Shown piece after piece: positions 10,063 through 20,097 of a DNA stretch of 64,000 nt. Source of the DNA: Isochrysis galbana (Eukaryota; Haptophyta; Isochrysidales; Isochrysidaceae); NCBI GenBank assembly GCA_018136815.1, contig CM030938.1:3422112-3486111 (forward strand), in the 5' to 3' direction. The notes beneath the pieces were generated by a model, which ran no database searches, was not told the origin of the DNA, and saw only the letters and a list, made by a program, of their open reading frames with translations. A program made the position numbers and the translations under genes. The number at the start of each line of letters is the position of its first letter. The stretch's first letter is position 1.

Positions 10063-11478
10063 GGGGGGTGCAGGCTGGTGGGCGTTTGGTGAGGGATTTC
10101 CGCCCAACTTTTCACGAATCTGTGACACTGATTGGAGATACCGCAGGGGGGTGCTGCCCCAGGGTACAAAAAATAAAAAACTGGACTGTTTTTTTCATGC
10201 ACATCGTGCCTTTTGGTGTCACGCGCCTTAACCAGGCGCCTGAAACTAGCCACAAAGTTGAGGATAGCACACGCTGTCGAGGAACCCAAGGAGCAACAAA
10301 ACAAGGAAGAATATGCCAAAGAAGCACAGACCAAGGAAACTACCGGAGACGCCACGGACTCGGCGCCACCTAACGAATGACGCGAGCCCGAGCGGACACG
10401 CACACCAAGAGAGATAACTCAAAAGGCCTGCCCGGCCCCCGCACTCCGAACCAGGCCTTAGGTAGCGTACCAAGGCCGGACCCCGAAAACCGAAGAATAA
10501 GGAAAGAAGAGGGGCAGGGAAAGAGGTGGGGAAAGGGAAGTTAAGGGCGGTGTAGATGGTGAGGGGTGATCCCGTCAATATAGTAGGTGTGTAGCCCAGA
10601 AACTTCAGATGTTTTTTTTTTTGCGTTTTGTCGTATTATACTATAATTGTATCCATCTTTGATCTTTGCAGCAAAGACACAGGCCACTGGTATCAGCTGA
10701 AATTCTGCTCGCTCAGAGCCTTTGAGGTGATATCACCTGATGCTGATGGACCTCATCAGCTGACATCATTATCATTATCAATATGAGCTATTGATACTAG
10801 TGTCAGTCGGAAGTTGGCGTCAGCTTATAGCTTATGAACTGATACACCAACAGAGGATGGAACTGGCACTTGCGCCAGTACTGTTGCCCCAACACTGTGT
10901 GCCGACAACAGGAGTAGGTGTCAACCCTGAATCTTCACATCTTTGTGTGTGTGCTCACGTTGGCTGCTTTTTCTACACCTACATACAGCGCGCCGTTAGG
11001 CCTACATTCCGACGATCCTACGCACAATGCACATGAAGCACGTGTCTCTGCAACCACATGACACATGAGTGCGCACCAAGACATTTGGTGGTGCGTGTGA
11101 CGGTGTTCTAACTGGCCAGTCTTCCATGGCAGCCAGACGGAGCAAGAATGCGCTGCCATATTGTGCGTAGTCAGGGGCTAGGCAGTGCCGAGATGGCGGG
11201 GAGGTTGTGTGGAGAGCTTTTATTGCCTCGCGTGAAGGCCCCCGCCCTAAACCCGCATGCTGGCAGTGGCCACCGTCGCGTAGCCAAGGGGAAGCAAGGA
11301 GCACGTATCATGCATGCGATGGAGCGCAAGGAATCCGTCATAACACACACGGCAGGCACTGGCAGAGAGCCCCCTCGCCTTCAAAGACGGGCAGTCCCTC
11401 CCCTTCTCAAAAGCAGCCGGATGGCCAACCGCCTTCTTCTTTAACATCACATGCACGGCACCATTCCGCGTGTGGCGA
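10063..11478. other. Intergenic DNA, one short inverted repeat copy
   Basis: No gene recognised. A minus-strand copy of the AAAACATCTGAAG repeat lies at about 10572-10625. Around 10680-10800 there are several imperfect ATCAGCTGA/TGATATCA words that could form local hairpins. The rest is unremarkable. Confidence 0.4.
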
Positions 11479-12427
11479 TTAAGATGACGCTTGGCGCTTC
11501 TTGGTAAGGTTGACGCTCTCCCTCTTGAGCACGTGCAGCAGAGTCTGTGACGACTCCATGATCTTGGCATACGCGGCCTCGGTCTCCTGAATGGTCTTGT
11601 CATACCTAAGACGACGAAGTGTATAAGTCGGGAGGTCTCATTTGAGTACAACGCCAGAGCAGCACCCAGCCTGTGGAGCGAACCATCATGCGTGCAACAT
11701 GTATGCACTTCCTCCTCGCAACCCAGAAGTTTCCGCGAATGTAATGGAGAGCGAGAAAGGGGCCAGCACGCACTCATTGCGCGACGCGACCTTGCGGGCA
11801 AGATTGTCGTTAATGCGCGCGAGCCTCTCCGTCAAAATGCGCAGATCGTTCTGGATTTTGGCTGCGTGCGCCAAGAGGGAGGGAAATGCGTGAGGGTGCT
11901 TGTGACCAGTGGTGCACCCGCAAGTGGACAGGAGGTAAGCCAGAGAGGGCCTCTCCCCCAACAGGGCCTCTCTCCCAGGCCCCAGTCCTCCAGCCCACGT
12001 CAATGCTCGCAGCCCAGCGGAATGAGAGCAACAAGCTCAAGCCTGAGGGCCGGCACACCCTTCTCCTCCTCATCCTGGGCGACCGACCGGTTGAGGTCCT
12101 CACGCTTCTCGCGCAGCTCCTCAATACCTGCCATGATGATGAGGGGAGGCGCTGGGGACGATCTCCTGAAAGAATGCCAACTGTGCGGCGTGTGGCACGC
12201 CAAGCGGGCTTCGCCAGTGATCCAGCGGGCTCGATTGCTCTCCGGGAGAGAAAAGGGAGGGGGGGAGTACAAGACAAGTCGTGCGTTCTCGCGCGGCGCC
12301 TGGCGTGCGCCATGTGAGGCCGGGGGGGAAGCGGGGAGGCGCGAGGGGGCGGAAGGGGGAGTGGAAGGCGCTCACAGCGAACGAGGTCATTGTTGTAGTT
12401 CTGAAGGGTCGCGCCGGCCTGGGCCAT
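11479..12427 (-). CDS. SSNA1: SSNA1/DIP13-like centriolar and axonemal coiled-coil protein, 111 aa
   Basis: Four exons on the minus strand, 12376-12427, 12059-12127, 11774-11861 and 11605-11479, join in frame. The product starts [16 protein letters not shown] and contains IEELREKRE, then [23 protein letters not shown], then [20 protein letters not shown]. This is the full-length, colinear pattern of the SSNA1 (NA14, DIP13) family, which is about 105-120 residues long. Family members are single coiled coils that form fibrils, bind microtubules and sit at centrioles, basal bodies and axonemes. Presence of the gene indicates a flagellate organism. All four exons have GT-AG borders and agree with the conserved protein, so confidence is high despite the tiny exons. 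Confidence 0.93.
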
Positions 12428-12429
12428 CG

Positions 12430-12876
12430 GTGCGCGGGGCAGCTTGCGGGTGAAGGGTGTGTGGGGAGGGTGGGGGAGAAGAGGGGCGGGGGGGGTGGGG
12501 ATTGGGGGGCAGAAGGGAGTGAGAGGCCTGCGGGGGGAGGGGGCGGGAGGGGGGGGGGGGTTGTCGCCTGTGAAGTGGGGGGCGAGGGCCGAGCTGAGGG
12601 GCAGGCAAGGCCGAGGCAAGGGGAAGAGAAGGGGAGGGGGCGGTGTGCCTGGAGGCGAGGTGGGGCGGCGGGCGCGCGCGGGGGGGGGGAAGGCGCTCTA
12701 CCCTCTCCCTTCTCTCTCTCTTCCTCTCTCTTCCTCTCTCTCTCTTTTCCTCTCTCTCTCTCTCTTCCTCTCTCTTTTCCTCTCTCTCTCTCTCTTCCTC
12801 TCTCTTTTCCTCTCTCCCTCTCTCTTCCTCTCTCTTTTCCTCTCTCTCTCTCTCTTCCTCTCCCTCTCTCTCTACT

Positions 12877-12907
<31 letters not shown>

Positions 12908-13787
12908 CCCCGCCCCCTCCCTTCCCCTCCTCTTTCCTCTTCCTCCCCCGTTTATTGAATACTCTCCATTCTCTCTCTCTGCGTACGTGTGTCCCTCTCT
13001 CTCTCCTTCCCCCCCGCATCTCCCTCTGCCCTTCTTCTCCTTCCCTTGTCCCTCTCTCTTCTCTTCCTCTCTCACATTACTACCACAGGTTTCTTCCCCT
13101 CAAACCCTATGGAAGAGACCCCTTTGCTCGCCCTCCGTGAACGGCTCTCTCTCTCCCTCTCTCTCTCTCTCCTTCTTCTATGCTCTCGCTCACACCTCTT
13201 CCTCTCTGCCTCTCTCTCTTTCTCTCGTTCCCGCTCCCGGTTTCTAACCCCTTTTTCTGGCTTCCGGGAGCTCCAACCCTCATGTGGAAGGAGGTGGCGG
13301 TTGCACACACCCAGAGGAGAAGGAGAGGATTTGGGAGGAGAGTCTGGAGCGGCGGCGAGAGCCCTGAGAAGGAGAGAAGAGGGGGGGTGGGAGACAAGAA
13401 GAAAACCAAAGGAAGGGAAGGGAAACAGGAGGATGGGAGAGTGGGAATCCGTTGGAGGGAGGGGCGCGAGGAAGAGGGGAGAGAGAGAGGAGGCGAACGG
13501 CCCCAGGAGGAGAGAGAGGGGGGGAGAGGGAGTGAGACAAGAGGGAGAGGGAGAGAGAGAAAAGTATGGAAGAGAGAGAGAAGAGAGAGAAGAGAGAGAG
13601 AGAGAGAAAGGGAGAGAGAGAGAGAGGGAGAGAGAGAGCTCGAGGCTCTGGAGAACGTTGGGGGAGAGAAGGGGAGCGGGGCGGGGCGGGGGGGGCGGCA
13701 ACGGGCGAGGACGGAAGGGGATCGTACCGGGGGGGGGGACGGGGCAGGGGGCGGGGGCGGGGGGGCGGGGGGGGGGGGGGGGGGGAC

Positions 13788-13825
<38 letters not shown>

Positions 13826-14020
13826 CCCCCCGCCCTTCTCCCCTCCGGTCAAAAAGCGCGGCCGCGCCGCTGCCCCCCCCCCCCCCCCCCTCTCTCTCCC
13901 CCCCCCTCCCCCCCCCCCCGCTCTCTTCTCTCTCCACCAGCGCTTTCTTCTCTACCCACAGGGGCACACACAAACCCCTCCCCCACGCCCCCCCACACCC
14001 CCCCCCCACCCCCCGCCGCC
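12430..14020. repeat. 1.5-kb low-complexity block: G-rich, CT and GA microsatellites, C/G runs
   Basis: G-rich DNA (about 12430-12700) lies upstream of SSNA1, whose coding strand is therefore C-rich. CT repeats follow at 12705-12910, more CT-rich DNA to 13250, then GA-rich DNA with repeats around 13560-13640 and 13790-13820. G and C homopolymers near 13770-13790 and 13875-13920 end the block. The large overlapping ORFs are artefacts of dinucleotide repetition. The block is the shared upstream region of the divergent SSNA1 and V-ATPase G genes. Confidence 0.8.
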
Positions 14021-14024
14021 GACG

Positions 14025-14878
14025 ATGGACGCGACAGCCAAGGCGCACGCCGGCATCCAGAAGCTCCTCCAGGCGGAGCAGGACGCGGCGGAGATCGTGG
14101 CTAAGGCCAAGCAGGACAAGGTCGCGCGGCTCAAGCAGGCCAAGGCCGAGGCAGACGAGGAGATCGCCGCGTACAAGGTGAGCCCCTCTCTTCCCCCACC
14201 GTGAGGAGAGGGAAGAGAGAGGGGGAAGAGAGAGAGGCAGAGCTAGAGGGGTGGAGAGAGCGTGGGGGGAGGGGAGGAGAGGGAGAGGAGCGGGAGGGCA
14301 GGGGAAAGAAATAGAATGAGGGGGGGAGGGCGGGCGCGTAGAATTTGTTTCTCCGCATGGCACGATCTACGGCGCGTATGGTGCGCAAGCCAAGCGGACC
14401 GAATGCGATGCTCGCTACCAGCGCATGATCATGCGCACCCTCAGTGTAACATTGCCGGTGCCCGTGTCCCTCCCTCCCCTCCTGCCGCACTCTTCCATAG
14501 GCGCAGCGCGAGGCGCAGTTCAGCATCTTTTCAAAGGAGCGCCTCGGCGATACGGGCACTCACTCGAAGAACACGCAGAACGCCACCGAGGCGGAACTCG
14601 TCTTGATTGCGCAGCAGGTGAGCGGGCGCCCCAGACCGCACTTCATGTCAACCAGATTGCGCACATGAGGGGCCCGGGGGAAGGATGGGGTGGGGTGGGG
14701 GGGGGCGGGGGGGAGGGGGGGAGGGGAGGGGCAAACGATGCTTGCACAGTTTGGATCGGTGCTCACACACAGCGAAATCTCCATCCACTGCTGTTCGTCG
14801 ACCATCACGCAGGTCGCTCGCAACAAGGAGACAATGATCAACATGCTGCTTCAGTCTGTTACGACGGTCGGGCTTTAA
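14025..14878 (+). CDS. V-type proton ATPase subunit G, 111 aa, 3 exons
   Basis: Exons 14025-14177, 14501-14617 and 14813-14878 join without phase change; both introns are GT-AG. The product begins MDATAKAHAGIQKLLQAEQDA and continues AAEIVAKAKQDKVARLKQAKAEAD, the highly conserved N-terminal helix of V-ATPase subunit G (Vma10). That subunit forms the peripheral stalk with subunit E, linking V1 and Vo in vacuolar and endomembrane proton pumping. A length near 110-118 aa is normal for the family. The start is fixed by the conserved N-terminus. It is divergently arranged with SSNA1 across a low-complexity block. Confidence 0.95.
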
Positions 14879-15660
14879 GATGGTGCGATTATGCAGGCGT
14901 GTCTGTGAGAATTCACTTCCGCTGTGCATGAACATGCCATTGCAAGGGGTGTGACAACGCTCAAACGTGAGGGGTGTGGGCGCCGATGTGTGTGGGCGAC
15001 TTGATGGGACAGCTGCGGCGAGTCCGGTCCATGCCCGCGGTGCGTGCGTGTAAACACATCATTCTTGTGAGTTCTCCTTTGGTCCTGTGTTTGAAAGTGG
15101 TGACAACAAGGTGAGTCGAGTCTGTCATCTGTGCTTTGTGTGAAACACATCGTTGCAGTCATGGATGGCTTCCTCCATGTGCTATGTGCTGGTATCAAAT
15201 CTAAAGATGAACCGCTACGTGTGCGGCGTGAGGCAGCGTGCTAGCGATGCTCCCTACTCAACAACCATCGTTAAACCGATGGGGGAATGAGGAGAAGGTG
15301 CGTACAACAACAACCCAAGGTCCCTTTTCCCTTTTGTTCACCCCCGCCCCCCTACCCATTTAAGTATAAAAGTACACGAGCACCCACACTTTGGAGGATA
15401 GCCGGGCGACTCGCCGCCCCTCATCTGAAGAACTCCTCCTTGGCAAGCTCAAGCTCAGCCCGGTTGTTTTTTCGCTGACGCCCCACCCACCCACCCACCC
15501 CCACCCCCACCCCCACCCCCACATATCACATATCAGGTATATGGTATATAAATATGACGGATTGGAACTTGGCATACACCCAATTGGCGACGGAGAGTAG
15601 GAAGGATTTACGGCGGGAGGCGCGGCTTGAAAAGGCCCGGATGGGAAGACGGGCTCCATT
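14879..15660. other. Intergenic DNA with repeat B fragment, TTAAAC hairpin and a gag-like peptide
   Basis: A short repeat B fragment lies at 15210-15250, followed at 15265-15282 by the hairpin CCATCG-TTAAAC-CGATGG. A CCCCCA minisatellite is at 15481-15523. On the minus strand, 15540-15659 encodes a peptide with EPVFPSG and APPAVNPSYSPSP, related to EPVFSSG and GPPAVNPTSIPSP encoded on the plus strand near 39915-39990. This looks like the remnant of a dispersed element. No intact gene. Confidence 0.5.
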
Positions 15661-17004
15661 TCACACCCAGAGCTGGAGGCGGGAGGACGGGCTTAGGCGA
15701 TGGCGAGCGCGCGACGACGGAGCGAACATTTTCGTAAGCAGGTGCCGGCCATCAAAATCAAAAGTGCCGGTGCACCACCCGAATACGGGAGAAATTATAC
15801 CCCCCTCTGCAAATGCCTTCATCCCGTCATTGCCGATGTTATTGTACGTGAGATCGTGATGTTTGAGATTGTTCAAGGCCCCCTTGGATAAGGCCTCTGC
15901 AAATGCCTTCATTCCCTCATCACCGAATTGGTTGGAGGAGAGCATGAGTTTCACGAGATTGTTCAAGGCCCCCATGGATATGGCCTCTGCAAACCCTTTC
16001 ATCATCCCCTCATCGCCAATGCAATTGTTCATGAGATTAAGATTGTTGAGATTCTTCAAGCCCCCCTCGGAGATGGCCCCTGCAAATGCCTTCATTCCCT
16101 CATCGCCAATATTGCTGTTGCAGAGTTCGAGATTTTTGAGATTGTTCAAGGCCCCTCCCTTGGATATGGCCTCTGCAAATGCCTTCATTCCCTCATTGCT
16201 GATGTTCTTGTACGTGAGATCAAGAGTTTCAAGATTGTTCAAGGCCCCTTTGGATATGGCCTCTGCAAATGCCTTCATTCCCTCATCACCAAACTGGTTG
16301 GAGGAGAGCATGAGTTTCACGAGATTGTTCAAGGCCCCCATGGATATGGCCTCTGCAAACCCTTTCATCCCCTCATCGCCAATGCAGTTGTTCATAAGAT
16401 TAAGATTGTTGAGATTCTTCAAGCCCCCCTCGGAGATGGCCCTTGCAAATGCCTTGATTCCCTCATCGCCAATATTGCTGTTGTAGATTTCGAGATTTTC
16501 GAGATTGTTCAAGGCCCCCCCCTTGGATATAGCCTCTGCAAATGCCTCCATCCCCTCATTGCCTATTTTGTTGTACCTTAGATCGAGAGTTTGGAGATTG
16601 TTCAAGGCCCCCATGGATAGAACAAGCGCAAATGCCTTCATCCCTTGCTGTCCAATTGTGTTCCAACTCAAATCGAGATTGGTTAGATTCTTCAGTGCCC
16701 CCTTGGATAAAGCCTCTGTCAAGACTACCATCACCTCGTCGTCAATCTCGTTCTTGGACAATTTGATATGTGTGAGATTGTCCAAGGCCCCCTCGGAGAG
16801 CATCTGAAGAAATGCCTTCATCAAGTCTTTGCCAAAGTAGTTCCACGCAAGATCGAGATGTTTGAGATTGTTCAACCTCCCCCCGTTGGAGAGAGTGTTC
16901 ATGAAGTCCTTCATCCCCTCAGGGCCAACATTGTTGTCCGCAAGATCGAGATGTGTGAGATTCTTCAAGGCGCCCTTGGAGAGGGCCTCGGTAAGCATCT
17001 TCAT
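15661..17004 (-). CDS. Leucine-rich-repeat protein of RNI/NLRC3-like type, 447 aa
   Basis: Single exon from the ATG at 17004. The protein is a run of about 13 ribonuclease-inhibitor-type repeats of 27-29 residues, with consensus GALNNLxxLDLxxNxIGDEGMKAFAEAIS. Such solenoids bind proteins; they occur in NLR-like, RanGAP-like and many uncharacterised algal proteins, and no other domain is attached. Two blocks of about 360 bp (15890-16255 and 16256-16620) are almost identical at the nucleotide level, a recent internal duplication. The last roughly 45 residues leave the repeat pattern and look derived from neighbouring repeat DNA, so the C-terminus may be rearranged. No signal peptide or transmembrane segment is seen. 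Confidence 0.75.
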   Translation of the reverse strand: MKMLTEALSKGALKNLTHLDLADNNVGPEGMKDFMNTLSNGGRLNNLKHLDLAWNYFGKDLMKAFLQMLSEGALDNLTHIKLSKNEIDDEVMVVLTEALSKGALKNLTNLDLSWNTIGQQGMKAFALVLSMGALNNLQTLDLRYNKIGNEGMEAFAEAISKGGALNNLENLEIYNSNIGDEGIKAFARAISEGGLKNLNNLNLMNNCIGDEGMKGFAEAISMGALNNLVKLMLSSNQFGDEGMKAFAEAISKGALNNLETLDLTYKNISNEGMKAFAEAISKGGALNNLKNLELCNSNIGDEGMKAFAGAISEGGLKNLNNLNLMNNCIGDEGMMKGFAEAISMGALNNLVKLMLSSNQFGDEGMKAFAEALSKGALNNLKHHDLTYNNIGNDGMKAFAEGGIISPVFGWCTGTFDFDGRHLLTKMFAPSSRARHRLSPSSRLQLWV

Positions 17005-17470
17005 GCGGGCGGGGGTGTGAATCAGGTGGGGAGTGGAGCCGGGTGTGCGGAAGAAGGGGGGCGTGCAGGGGTTCTAATTGTCCACCAAACCAACCGCCCC
17101 ACCGAACCAAGCGCGCACTCAACACAGGCACAAACGAGAGTGCTACTACCGCACAAGATCTTGGCGTCTCGATGATGTGGCTGTGGACACTTTCGTCGTA
17201 GCTCTTCCTTGGTTTCGAAATCACTCATCCAATGTCACGCTAGTTTATCACGATCCGTGTCACGATTGTTGGAAGAGAAGGGCCGAATTACGCGACATTA
17301 TTGATATTGCCTCTTGCCAATCTGTGTCAGTAGAAAAAAATGGAGAACAGACCAAATGTTGCCACGTGGGTCAAATGGAGAAAAAGACAGATAGTGGACC
17401 AACGTGGCACCATTAAAGTCTTTACCCCCGAGTCTTCTAGAGCAAATGAACGCGTATTGCCTCCACCCAC
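17005..17470. other. Intergenic DNA, nothing identified
   Basis: Separates the LRR ORF from the AT-rich ORF. Base composition shifts from GC-rich to AT-rich across this stretch. No feature recognised. Confidence 0.3.
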
Positions 17471-18478
17471 CTATCCACTGCTATTCTCGGATTGAATTTT
17501 CCTAAGGTAAAGCACAAGTATGTTGAGTTTTTCTTGCATCTTCATCTGCTCCTTTTTTATCTTCCTAAGGTAAAGCACAAGGTAACTAATGAGTTCATTA
17601 TTGTTCAATTTGAATAATGTGCTTAAAGCCTTACCCCCAGTATAAAGGTCGTCAACCATCGTATTAGCTGTATGACTTTCACTAATTCTACGATCATTGA
17701 ATGCATCACGTAGTGTGTTATACTTCATAGATTTAAGTGCTGCATTCATAAATGCTACTTTATTCTTATACTTATTGTCTTCAATGATAGTAGTACCGTT
17801 TAATAGTGCAAGAGCGGTCCTTTTGTTATCTTTGTCAATATGAAATGTGTCAGTCTTAATTGTATGTAAAGTCATCTCCCCTGTACAAAGTTTATTCACC
17901 ACTTCCATATCACTGTCAGTAATTCTGTCTGATGCATCCTTTAGTGTTGTACAACCCATATCTTGAAGGGTTTCATTGATATCGTTCTTAATATCATTAA
18001 ATTTCCACAATGTTGTGATGTCCCTGATCTTCTGATCATCGACGACTTTATCTTCATTAGGTATAGTATTGTTCCATAGTGCAAGAGCGAAAATTTTGTT
18101 CACTTTCTTCATCTGTCCCTTTTTTATCTTCCGAAGGTAAAGCACAAACCTTCTACGTCTGTCAATAACGTTACCTCTAATGCTAAAATCATACAAACTA
18201 ATACCCCCCGTACACAGTTGATGAACTAAATCGTCGTCTTGTTTACCGTACGTAAGTTGTTCATCATAGAATGCATTCCATACAGAATAACCATATTCCG
18301 TATATAATTTTTTAATATCCTCAATGTTCCACTTTTTTATGATTTCACTGATCTGCTGATCCCCGACTTTACTTTTATTGAATAGTGCAAGAGCGATCCT
18401 TTTGTTCGCTTCACTAATCACCGGATCGGGTTTTGTCTTTGTAGACGGTTTAATTAACTTGTTGACAAGGCTTGTCAT
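17471..18478 (-). CDS. AT-rich ORF with three internal repeats, unknown function, 335 aa
   Basis: A continuous frame starts at an ATG at 18478. Its codon usage is AT-rich (many AAT, AAA, ATA codons), unlike every other gene here, and the composition changes sharply at both ends. The protein consists of three degenerate repeats of about 85-100 residues, each with an (N/K)K-R/I-(T/I)ALAL(F/W/L)N start, a middle D-rich helical part and an L(C/Y)TGG/E end. A short motif VLYLRKIKK appears three times, also as repeated DNA. I know no family with this pattern. Composition and charge resemble repeat proteins of large algal DNA viruses or of AT-rich bacterial endosymbionts, so horizontal transfer is plausible. 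It could also be a fast-evolving host gene. Confidence 0.6.
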   Translation of the reverse strand: MTSLVNKLIKPSTKTKPDPVISEANKRIALALFNKSKVGDQQISEIIKKWNIEDIKKLYTEYGYSVWNAFYDEQLTYGKQDDDLVHQLCTGGISLYDFSIRGNVIDRRRRFVLYLRKIKKGQMKKVNKIFALALWNNTIPNEDKVVDDQKIRDITTLWKFNDIKNDINETLQDMGCTTLKDASDRITDSDMEVVNKLCTGEMTLHTIKTDTFHIDKDNKRTALALLNGTTIIEDNKYKNKVAFMNAALKSMKYNTLRDAFNDRRISESHTANTMVDDLYTGGKALSTLFKLNNNELISYLVLYLRKIKKEQMKMQEKLNILVLYLRKIQSENSSG

Positions 18479-20097
18479 AGCTCCTCCTTTTCTTAGGTAT
18501 GCATGCGAGATGGCTGGTTAGAGCTGGGTGAGGCGGATGGGGCTGGAGGGGCGGCGGTGGTGGGAATGTGAGGAGTGAGGAGAGGATGGGAGGGTGAGGA
18601 AGGCACTCCTCCGCTACCATGTGGTGGATCGTGAGGAGCTGTGGCTGTGGTTGGTGCGGCTGGGTGTGAGTGGAGGATGAACTGTAGCATGAGATGTATG
18701 GCCCAACTGCTAACTGGAGCATGGGGGGTGAACAATGGGGAGCCGAGGAAGCGCGCGGGGACGGGGCCGAAGACATGGGCGCGCTCTCAGCCATCACGGG
18801 GCACAGCGGCACAGCAGCACGAGAACGGGACGGAGGACGGACAAGGGGGCACAGAGGGCGCTCGAGCGATGCAACGCGGAGCGTAGTCAGGACACAGAGG
18901 GAAAACGTCACGCGCGGGGGGGGGAAGGAATCGCGCGGGAAAGAAATAGACAAAAAGGGGCCGGAAACTCAAGGAAGCACTCGGGGAGAGGCGGGAGGGG
19001 AGAGGGGGAGAGGGCTTCCGCGGGGGAGCCGGGGAGAGGAGAGGAGAGGGGGGGCGGACCGATACGGGACGATACGGGGAAGAAGAAGAAGGGAACAGGG
19101 GCGCGGCGACGGAGAGGGAGTCGCGCGGGAAGACCTAAAAGCGGAAGGCGGAACGTACGATTTACCCGCAACAATCCCATAACCATAATAATAGGCAGCA
19201 CCGCGTCATGTGTCGTGCGGCCTTGGCAGGTCTTAGTTCGCAAGGCAAGTGGCAATAGTGGTACTGACTCTCGTGATATAATTAGCTACTGATGCACTTC
19301 CAACGCCCGATACAAGCATCACCAAAAAAACGCGGCATACGGCGTGGCGGGTCTTAGACGAGAGACTCACAAAAGTGCAGACGAGCAACTCCACCGCCAC
19401 ACCTCACGGCGGCATCAAAATTGGACAACATTCAAGAGCCGCCATCGCGAGACAGCCCGAAGTCCGGCGGGGGGTTAGCTAAAATCTTCAAGCATCGATT
19501 CAGAGCCGCCTTCTTGTGCGTACTCAGTCGCTACCACGCGCAAACGCACTTGGCTACACCCAAGTACACATGCACATCATCGATTTCATGCACCCCCGCT
19601 GCATCAACGGCTGTCCGCACTCGTTTGATAGTGCCGTTCTCGATGGTAATCATTCTCCACAAGATGTCCACAGTATCTGATTTGATCGCGTTTCACGGCC
19701 AAGGAAGGACGTACCTGAAAACAACTTCCCAAACACGGGCATGCCTCCACACTCGCTCTTGCCATGTGTTGTACCTCAACTAGCCAAACGCTAGCGCCGT
19801 CCGCACGTTTATCTGAGTGCTTAGCTTCAGCAACATACCGTATGGTCGCCAGTCTTGCACTCGGTCGGGATGCATCGTTGATGCCAGCCTCTAAGGTAAG
19901 GTCGAACTGGACTGCCTGCTGCAAGCCAGCATCTGCGGGCTCCGCCCCTTGGTAAAAACATGATCGCAAGGGTGTTTCCCAACCGTGGGGTGCTCTCTAG
20001 GTGTGCTGGCAACGTCTCAGCCCAAGTGTAGAGCCGCCTGAAACCCGGCTTGTTGACGATTGGACGCCGTTGTGCTCCTATTACTTCCACGGCCGCA
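18479..20097. other. Intergenic DNA, no confident gene
   Basis: GC-rich DNA, GA-rich from about 18900 to 19140. A minus-strand open stretch around 19604-19969 has varied, protein-like composition (for example LTLEAGINDASRPSARLATIRY), but no start, partner exon or recognised domain. It may be an exon of an unidentified gene downstream of NOP58. Confidence 0.3.

Noticed and set aside
12281-14363. Large overlapping ORFs (200-420 codons) rich in Ser/Leu, Arg/Glu or Pro on both strands
   Set aside because: They read through CT/GA dinucleotide repeats and C/G runs in several frames at once, and true V-ATPase and SSNA1 exons explain the conserved parts.
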